64,000 bases of DNA from Candidatus Nanohaloarchaea archaeon. GTDB taxonomy: Archaea; Nanohalarchaeota; Nanosalinia; Nanosalinales; Nanosalinaceae. How positions within the stretch are numbered: the first letter of the stretch is position 1; every line of letters begins with the position of its first letter. Under the pieces are notes generated by a model. It had not been told where the DNA came from. It saw only the letters and a program-made list of their open reading frames with translations, and made no database searches. The stretch lies in assembly GCA_014297435.1 (NCBI GenBank), contig JACOQA010000004.1:62001-126000 (forward strand), written 5' to 3'. This document shows positions 59,417-64,000 of this stretch, piece after piece. Position numbers and translations under genes: made by a program.

Positions 59417-60436
59417 GTGAGAACTCCGAACACTGTTATAGAGGACGCGAGGGTGCTAACAGCCGACTTTCTGCCGAACAGAATGGTTCACAGGAACTCA
59501 CAGCTCAACGAGATAAAACGCTGCCTCGAACCCATACTCGACGGAAAGAACCCGAGAAACATGCTGCTCTACGGACCTCCAGGAACCGGAAAATCAACCA
59601 TGGCAGAGTACGTAGTCGATGAACTACAGAAACACTCCTCCACAGTTGTGTGGGGAAGCGTCAACTGCTGGAGATACCCCTCAAGATTCAAAGTATACTA
59701 CAACCTACTACAGGACATAGGAGTCAACCTGATCCACAGGACAGGAACACCTACGGACGAACTGGTTGACAAGTTCAGGGAAAAAGTATCGGGAAGACCG
59801 AGCATCGTTATACTCGATGAGGTAGACCAGATCGAAGAGGAAAGAATACTCTACGACTTTGCCCGAGAAAACAACATAGGGTTGATAATGATCGCCAACA
59901 AGGAAACCGCATTATACGATGTCGACCAGAGAATAAGATCCTCTCTGGAAGGAACCAAAGAAGTACGTTTCCCAGCCTACCCGCAAGAAGAACTAGTCGA
60001 CATCCTAAAGGATAGGAGGAAGTGGGGTTTGAGAAAAGAGGCTGTAGACAACCAGCAACTAAACAGAATCGCTTCAAGAGCGGATGGTGACGCCCGGGTT
60101 GCGATAAACGGTTTGAGGATTGCTGCGGAAGAAGCAGAGAACAGGGACATGGAAGAAATTACTGACGCAATAGTCGAGAACGCCCTGCCGCAAGCCGAAG
60201 AAGAGAACAAATCCAAGTCAGTCGATAAGTTAAACGGACACCAGGAAGTTCTCTACGAGATCATTAAGGAAGAGGGAGAGATTTCTCCAGGCGAACTGTA
60301 CGAGGAGTACGAGGAAAAGGTGGATGATCCGAAGACCGAAAGAACCCGAAGGAAGTACTTGAAGAAGATGGATCACTACCGCTTGATCGAGTCAGAAGGA
60401 GAAGGTCGTTGGAGGAAGTACCGGTTACAGGAGTAG
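59417..60436 (+). CDS. cdc6: Orc1/Cdc6 replication initiator
   Basis: Starts at GTG 59417, 26 bp after GTTTTAAAC, so leaderless. The 339 residues contain Walker A 'YGPPGTGKSTM', Walker B 'IVILDEVDQI', sensor 2 region 'RIASRADGDARVAINGLRIA' and a short C-terminal winged helix. It binds origins and loads MCM. Somewhat shorter than the usual 380-400 residues, mainly in the winged-helix end. Confidence 0.93.
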   Translation: MRTPNTVIEDARVLTADFLPNRMVHRNSQLNEIKRCLEPILDGKNPRNMLLYGPPGTGKSTMAEYVVDELQKHSSTVVWGSVNCWRYPSRFKVYYNLLQDIGVNLIHRTGTPTDELVDKFREKVSGRPSIVILDEVDQIEEERILYDFARENNIGLIMIANKETALYDVDQRIRSSLEGTKEVRFPAYPQEELVDILKDRRKWGLRKEAVDNQQLNRIASRADGDARVAINGLRIAAEEAENRDMEEITDAIVENALPQAEEENKSKSVDKLNGHQEVLYEIIKEEGEISPGELYEEYEEKVDDPKTERTRRKYLKKMDHYRLIESEGEGRWRKYRLQE

Positions 60437-60507
60437 AGATTTTTTCTATCGGAACTTCCGGTAACCTCCTCGTTTGTTTATAAACCGAGTCTTGTCCTTT
60501 GAAAGAT

Positions 60508-60702
60508 ATGTCCGCAAACATTCGTGCCTACGAGGACCATTTCGAGTACCTTCCCGAGAAGGAGAAAAAAGCCGTAAAACAGCTCTTAGATGCCGAAGAA
60601 GAGGATAAGGTTCCTATGATGATCGTGAAACAGGTCGACCGCAACAAGATGTATGAGGAAGAAGAAAACCACACTATATCTAGGATGCGAAGAAAGCCTT
60701 AG
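60508..60702 (+). CDS. small charged protein of unknown function
   Basis: I start at the ATG at 60508 (MSANIRAYEDHFEYLPEK), 26 bp after GTTTATAAACC. The 64 residues are helical and highly charged ('KEKKAVKQLLDAEEEDKVPMMIVKQVDRNKM'), with a basic tail ending 'RMRRKP'. No family recognised. The good promoter spacing supports expression. Confidence 0.6.
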   Translation: MSANIRAYEDHFEYLPEKEKKAVKQLLDAEEEDKVPMMIVKQVDRNKMYEEEENHTISRMRRKP

Positions 60703-60781
60703 AAACCTTTATGAACTCCGCAAAACGATTAGAACGGTTTTCAAGAGCAAGGGTTTATAAGCGTGCAGGGGGATTTTTAGC

Positions 60782-60892
60782 ATGATGCAAACCGATTTCA
60801 TGGATGAGACTGGTCGACAGATTCCGGTCGAGTTCGAACAGGGAAACCTCTTTTCCCGCGCGGTAAGCAAACTAATGGGTTTCAGAAACTAG
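60782..60892 (+). CDS. 36-residue leaderless microprotein
   Basis: ATG-ATG at 60782-60787 sits 26-28 bp after GTTTATAA (60753-60760). The frame begins MMQTDFMDETGRQIPVEF and ends 'SKLMGFRN' at TAG 60890-60892. Gene-like codon choice, an ordered helix-strand look and the exact promoter spacing favour a real small protein. Either ATG may be used. Confidence 0.5.
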   Translation: MMQTDFMDETGRQIPVEFEQGNLFSRAVSKLMGFRN

Positions 60893-61008
60893 GGAGGGGA
60901 ACCCGACCCGAGATTTCTTCTTTTCTATTATCAACCAGTTAATTGTAGATCAACCCGCTTAAATCTTTCCGATAAAGCTCTAATACCATTTGAACAGTTA
61001 TACTACAT

Positions 61009-61254
61009 ATGGGGAAGGCGGATATACTTGAAGACGAAGATATTGAAGAAATCTATGTAGAAGTCCGAGGTTCGGGCGAGACTTATGAAACAGTCTTAGA
61101 GAAACTTGGGGAGCTAAGTATTGATTACAACGAATCAGAAGATCCTTCAACCTATACTACAGGCGTGGTAATGAAAGTGAATCCTGAGAAAGGTCTTGGA
61201 GGAAAATTTAAAGGAGAAGAGGCGTTGGACGCCTTAAACGTTTTACTCGAGTAG
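61009..61254 (+). CDS. small acidic protein of unknown function
   Basis: 81 residues with a strand-helix pattern ('EIYVEVRGSGETYETVLEKLGELSIDYNES', 'TTGVVMKVNPEKGLGGKFKGEEALDAL'). No family recognised; it overlaps the end of S8e by 12 bp in convergent orientation. Promoter signals are weak. Confidence 0.6.
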   Translation: MGKADILEDEDIEEIYVEVRGSGETYETVLEKLGELSIDYNESEDPSTYTTGVVMKVNPEKGLGGKFKGEEALDALNVLLE

Positions 61255-61617
61255 TTCTCCGTTTACAACTCCTTCCTGCCCAGGTCTTGAAGTAATTCTG
61301 GCCTTTCCTTCAGAAGTTGTTACGATTGCGCCCTTGGTTAGTAGCGAACGTCTTACGAAGTTAGGGTTCGCATCGTTCTCTTCAACTGCTTCGATATCTG
61401 CGCTTACAACACCATCATCGGTTGCGAGGTTGATTGTCTCAGCGCCCTTTACTACGTTTTTGTTGTTTCCTCCGCGAGTATCTTTTTTCTCCACCTTCTT
61501 TTCATCGAGCTGCGGTTCCGAGAACTCGGATCCCAGGTCGTGTTTCCGGGACTTTCTGTAGCTTCGTGTTCTTCCGCCCGTCTTCTTTCTTCCGTTCTGT
61601 CTGTGCCAGATTGCCAT
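61243..61617 (-). CDS. rps8e: ribosomal protein S8e
   Basis: 124 residues, the short archaeal form: 'AIWHRQNGRKKTGGRTRSYRKSRKHDLGSEFSEP' is the rRNA-binding basic start and 'ARITSRPGQEGVVNGEL' the conserved end (quoted in part). It is a basic protein among acidic ones. The minus strand TTTATAAAAT is centred about 28 bp before the ATG, so leaderless. Confidence 0.95.
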   Translation of the reverse strand: MAIWHRQNGRKKTGGRTRSYRKSRKHDLGSEFSEPQLDEKKVEKKDTRGGNNKNVVKGAETINLATDDGVVSADIEAVEENDANPNFVRRSLLTKGAIVTTSEGKARITSRPGQEGVVNGELLE

Positions 61618-61671
61618 ACAGTAATGCTCTAGCTGAAATTTTATAAAAACCTCTCTAACCCTTCAACTCCA

Positions 61672-61693
61672 CGGATATACGGCGTTATATCCG
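61672..61693. promoter_or_regulatory. palindrome CGGATATA-N6-TATATCCG between rps8e and lsm
   Basis: An 8-bp perfect inverted repeat (61672-61679 and 61686-61693) with loop CGGCGT lies midway between the S8e TATA (near 61645) and the LSm TATA (GTTTATATAAG, about 61718-61728). A dyad at this place can be an operator acting on both divergent promoters. Confidence 0.45.
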
Positions 61694-61763
61694 CCTCAGA
61701 ACGTGGCACAGGGCAGGGTTTATATAAGTTGTAGGAAGAACTTCGGTTATAGGTGTTTCTAAG

Positions 61764-62000
61764 ATGGGAGACAACGACGACGGAAAGAGGCCACTCGACG
61801 TACTAGATACTGCAAAAGGAGACAGAGTAATCGCAAAACTGAAAGGCGGCCAGACAGTTTCCGGCAACCTGAAGGCTTTCGACCTCCACCTCAACATGTG
61901 GCTCGAAGAAGCTTCAGTCACGGATGAAGACGGAGGACAGACAGACTACGGAAAACTCTTGATCAGAGGCGACAACGTAATACTAGTCAGCCCGGAGTGA
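61764..62000 (+). CDS. LSm (Sm-like) RNA-binding protein
   Basis: 78 residues with Sm1 '[30 protein letters not shown]' and Sm2 '[14 protein letters not shown]', the ring-forming fold that binds U-rich RNA. GGTG lies before the ATG. It is cotranscribed with L37e, 7 bp downstream; this pairing is typical of archaea. Confidence 0.95.
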   Translation: MGDNDDGKRPLDVLDTAKGDRVIAKLKGGQTVSGNLKAFDLHLNMWLEEASVTDEDGGQTDYGKLLIRGDNVILVSPE

Positions 62001-62007
62001 TTCAATA

Positions 62008-62163
62008 ATGGGATTAAACAAAGGAAAACGTAACAAGAAGACTCACGGTAAGTGCCGCAGATGCGGCAACAAGTCGTTCCACCTCAGGAAGAAAGAATGT
62101 GCTTCCTGCGGATTCGGAAAGACAAAGAAGATGAACAAGCCAGAGAAAAAGAGGAAAGCATAA
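62008..62163 (+). CDS. rpl37e: ribosomal protein L37e
   Basis: 51 residues: start '[19 protein letters not shown]', the zinc ribbon C-x2-C (CRRC, CASC), and basic C-terminal tail 'PEKKRKA'. It binds 23S rRNA. The stop overlaps the next start in TAATG. Small, so easily overlooked. Confidence 0.94.
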   Translation: MGLNKGKRNKKTHGKCRRCGNKSFHLRKKECASCGFGKTKKMNKPEKKRKA

Positions 62164-62393
62164 TGGAGAAGAACTACTCGGTAATCATTCTCTCCGCAGC
62201 GGGAGACTTCCTTGTTGAAGAGGAAGACCAGCTGGAGAAAAAGGAGAAAGGTGTAGTAGCCAGAAAGCCTTACATCTACACCGAAGAGGATGAAGCTCAG
62301 AGGATCGATGCCGAGAAGATCTTCGTTCCGTACAGTTCGATGGACAACATCCAATACGGCGAGTTCGACATCGAAACTGTCGAGCTAGAATAA
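62163..62393 (+). CDS. small acidic protein coupled to L37e
   Basis: I start at the ATG at 62163-62165 ([17 protein letters not shown]), which shares bases with the L37e stop. The 76-residue product is acidic ('EEEDQLEKKEKGVVARKPYIYTEEDEAQRI') with strand-like 'SVIILSAAG' and 'DIETVELE'. No family recognised; coupling to LSm-L37e suggests an RNA- or ribosome-related role. Confidence 0.7.
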   Translation: MEKNYSVIILSAAGDFLVEEEDQLEKKEKGVVARKPYIYTEEDEAQRIDAEKIFVPYSSMDNIQYGEFDIETVELE

Positions 62394-62401
62394 AGGTATC
62401 T

Positions 62402-62444
62402 CCCATCAAAGGGGCATTTGAGCCCTTTCTTATCTTTTGATGGG
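62402..62444 (+). promoter_or_regulatory. mutually exclusive hairpins before tRNA-Lys
   Basis: AAGGGGC (62409-62415) pairs with GCCCTTT (62422-62428) around ATTTGA, followed by U-rich sequence, a terminator-like fold. Alternatively CCCATCAAA (62402-62410) pairs with TTTGATGGG (62436-62444), whose last three bases are the first bases of tRNA-Lys. The two folds share AA, so only one can form at a time. Confidence 0.5.
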
Positions 62445-62515
62445 CCCGTAGCTCAGTCTGGCAGAGCACCGGCCTTTTAAGCCGGGCGTCGCGGGTTCAA
62501 ATCCCGTCGGGCCCA
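62442..62515 (+). tRNA. tRNA-Lys (anticodon TTT)
   Basis: A 74-base cloverleaf: acceptor GGGCCCG with CGGGCCC, discriminator A, D arm GCTC...GAGC, anticodon stem CCGGC/GCCGG with loop CTTTTAA (anticodon TTT), T arm GCGGG-TTCAAAT-CCCGT. No encoded CCA and no intron. No TATA-like box sits 27 bp upstream, so it may be cut from the LSm-L37e transcript. Confidence 0.96.
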
Positions 62516-62539
62516 ATTTCAATAAAAAACCCTGTTTCT

Positions 62540-63016
62540 TCAGAAACCTACACTTCTCTTAACAATTCTACTAATTTTGGTCAGCTTTCCTGCGATACTC
62601 AAACGCCCAATATAGGCTCCTAGGAGAGCCTCTTCTTCGAAAGGCAGGAACTCAGCGATAGCTCTACCTACCCGTGCCTCACGCATGATTGAGAATACAG
62701 GGATTATTAACAAGAAGTCGAGCCAGTGCTGTTCGAAGAACTGTTTTCTTGAGGTTGCAAGTCTTGCCGCCACCACAAGCCGGGCACTGAAGTAGATTAT
62801 TAGTCCGTAGTTCAGTAAGTTGACCGCTGTTCGAGTTCCTGGGTTGACAGGCAGCACAAACATGACTGTGATTATTGATCCTATGCCGATTAATGCAAAT
62901 GGAAGCAGTTGATCTAGGATTTTCTTGGCTCTAGAAGCTCTTTTCTGGGAAAATCTGGACTCTAGACCTTCCTCGATGTTTTCGACTCCTTCTCTGTAGT
63001 CTTCTTCCAGACCCAT
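62540..63016 (-). CDS. voltage-sensor-like membrane protein without pore
   Basis: 158 residues with a charged cytosolic start and four membrane helices (about 38-55, 63-85, 97-113 and 118-150). 'QFFEQHWLDFLLIIPVFSIMREARVGRAIAE' resembles the S3-S4 part of voltage-gated channels ('f....n.lDl..iiP......r..r..R'), with Arg residues spaced along the last helix. No pore or selectivity filter follows. Function uncertain. Confidence 0.65.
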   Translation of the reverse strand: MGLEEDYREGVENIEEGLESRFSQKRASRAKKILDQLLPFALIGIGSIITVMFVLPVNPGTRTAVNLLNYGLIIYFSARLVVAARLATSRKQFFEQHWLDFLLIIPVFSIMREARVGRAIAEFLPFEEEALLGAYIGRLSIAGKLTKISRIVKRSVGF

Positions 63017-63135
63017 TAAAGATGTGTTTAACCCAGGTCCGTCTTAAAACTTGGCGATCTAGAACCTTTTACACGAGGAAAAGACGGCAAGGAGCAAGAC
63101 CTTTTAGAATGTTAAGGTTCAAGCCTTGTTTGTAA

Positions 63136-63210
63136 GGACCGGTAGCTTAGCCAGGTTATAGCGCCACGCTGATAACGTGGAGATCCCCAGTTCAAATCTG
63201 GGCCGGTCCA
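63136..63210 (+). tRNA. tRNA-Ile (anticodon GAT)
   Basis: A 75-base cloverleaf: acceptor GGACCGG with CCGGTCC, discriminator A, anticodon stem CCACG/CGTGG with loop CTGATAA (anticodon GAT), T arm CCCAG-TTCAAAT-CTGGG. No intron or encoded CCA. CCTTTTAGAA (about 63099-63108) is about 30 bp upstream and fits its own TATA box. Confidence 0.96.
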
Positions 63211-63329
63211 CTCTGATTAATTGTCCTTGCTCTTCTTGACCTGAACTTTGACGTAAAGCTTGGGTTTCTGAGGAAACTTTCAAGACGACCAAGTTGTTAT
63301 TAAAAAGTTAATACAGATCGGTATTTTTT

Positions 63330-64000
63330 ATGGAAGACTTCCTGAGTCTGAAAGAGATAGAGGAAAAGAAAAACGAACTAAGGCAGGAAAGAGCCGAACT
63401 TGGAAACCCTCATGCACGAGAACTGAAAGACCTAGAGGAACCTATAGATTACATACTTGAAACCGAGGACAAATTCTTTGATCCACTACATGCGGTAGAG
63501 CTATTTGGAGAGGCTATCGACGTATGGAACTTTATAGATGAGTCATACAAGAAAAGTTACGGAACCGATTTTGAACCTTTAGATCAGATCCTGGACGGTA
63601 CAACATTCACATGGGAGCAGGAGATGGAGGAGACCGAAGGACCTTTAACCCCAATCAATGAACCATCCTCAGATATTTTCGACAAGATGGACAAAGCATT
63701 CATGTTCTACGAAATCTCGGATCTTAGTGAAACCCCGGTTCTAAGCGAAGAGTTTGATGACTGGTTCAGCAGATTATTTGAGAAAGGCAGAAACATAGCG
63801 TTGATAGATGGCGCGGTCGACTCCTATAACGGCGGAAAGGACTATCAGGATCTTGTGATGGATACAGGAAACTATATGGACTTCCTGTTGGATCAGCAGA
63901 GAAAGGATTTAGGCACAACTTTGCCGTTGAACAGGATAAACCACGATAGGATGAAATCTATGTTCAGCACCGAACAGGTCGAAAACCCTGAGAAGTACAA
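63330..64000 (+). CDS. unknown acidic protein (3' end outside window)
   Basis: The ATG at 63330 is about 27 bp after GTTATTAAAAAG, fitting a leaderless gene. The frame stays open for 223 codons to the window end. It starts with a charged coiled-coil-like helix (MEDFLSLKEIEEKKNELRQE) and continues as an acidic helical protein with aromatic residues ('AVELFGEAIDVWNFIDESYK', 'KAFMFYEISDL'). No motif is recognised so far. The general style (long, acidic, helical) is like the 545-residue protein near the left end, but I see no alignment. Confidence 0.6.
   Translation, partial: MEDFLSLKEIEEKKNELRQERAELGNPHARELKDLEEPIDYILETEDKFFDPLHAVELFGEAIDVWNFIDESYKKSYGTDFEPLDQILDGTTFTWEQEMEETEGPLTPINEPSSDIFDKMDKAFMFYEISDLSETPVLSEEFDDWFSRLFEKGRNIALIDGAVDSYNGGKDYQDLVMDTGNYMDFLLDQQRKDLGTTLPLNRINHDRMKSMFSTEQVENPEKY

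Overview
The window reads as an archaeal chromosome segment. It carries TBP, TFB, a 66-residue histone, MCM, Orc1/Cdc6, an ATP-dependent DNA ligase, aIF5A, aIF2-beta, both RNase P proteins Rpp30 and Pop5, ribosomal proteins L15e, S8e and L37e, an archaeal CCA enzyme and AdkA, and an A/V-type ATP synthase operon. Most proteins are strongly acidic (Glu/Asp-rich), including cytosolic housekeeping ones, which points to a salt-in halophile. The moderate GC content, the amphi-Trp and Vms1-like proteins and the many small orphan genes fit a Nanohaloarchaeota-type (DPANN) organism better than a high-GC Halobacterium. That placement is inference. I saw no insertion sequence, integrase, CRISPR array or rRNA.

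Layout. 1-6 kb: an accessory block with a Q/N-rich protein divergent from a two-gene operon of unknown proteins (545 and 900 residues). The larger one shows the metal-ligand pattern of an endonuclease IV / xylose-isomerase-like TIM barrel split by a very large insertion. 6-9 kb: a nucleotidyltransferase, an SGNH hydrolase and an APH-type kinase. 9-12 kb: a thiol-redox island with a DsbA-like protein whose two halves are in swapped order, two CxxC membrane proteins, an HxlR regulator with N-terminal cysteines and two DUF2892-type proteins. 12-22 kb: envelope export, with an RND exporter split into two genes, CARDB/NEW3-like exported proteins, two ABC-2 exporters, several tiny membrane proteins and a broken copy of a permease end. 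22.5-31 kb: the ATP synthase operon H-I-K-E-C-F-A-B-x-D on the minus strand, with a GCAA-loop hairpin after the c-ring gene and an unassigned gene x. 31-44 kb: Trm1, TFB, Nob1, histone, aIF5A, CCA enzyme, AdkA, Elp3, SppA, a TrmB-type regulator and a nitroreductase. 44-64 kb: information processing, with an intein-containing DNA ligase, an ITPase-like enzyme, L15e-Rpp30-Pop5, TBP, MCM, an RPA-associated OB protein, aIF2-beta, Nth, Vms1-like factor, DRG GTPase, Orc1/Cdc6, S8e, LSm-L37e, tRNA-Lys(UUU) and tRNA-Ile(GAU).

Expression style. Many operon-first genes have a TATA-like box centred 26-28 bp before the start codon and no Shine-Dalgarno, so they look leaderless, some with GTG starts. Internal operon genes carry GGAGGTGA-like sites or ATGA overlaps. 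At least two divergent pairs (elp3/sppA and nitroreductase/ligase) have start codons 54 bp apart around one central TATA-like element. I used these signals to move several starts inward from the longest possible frame.
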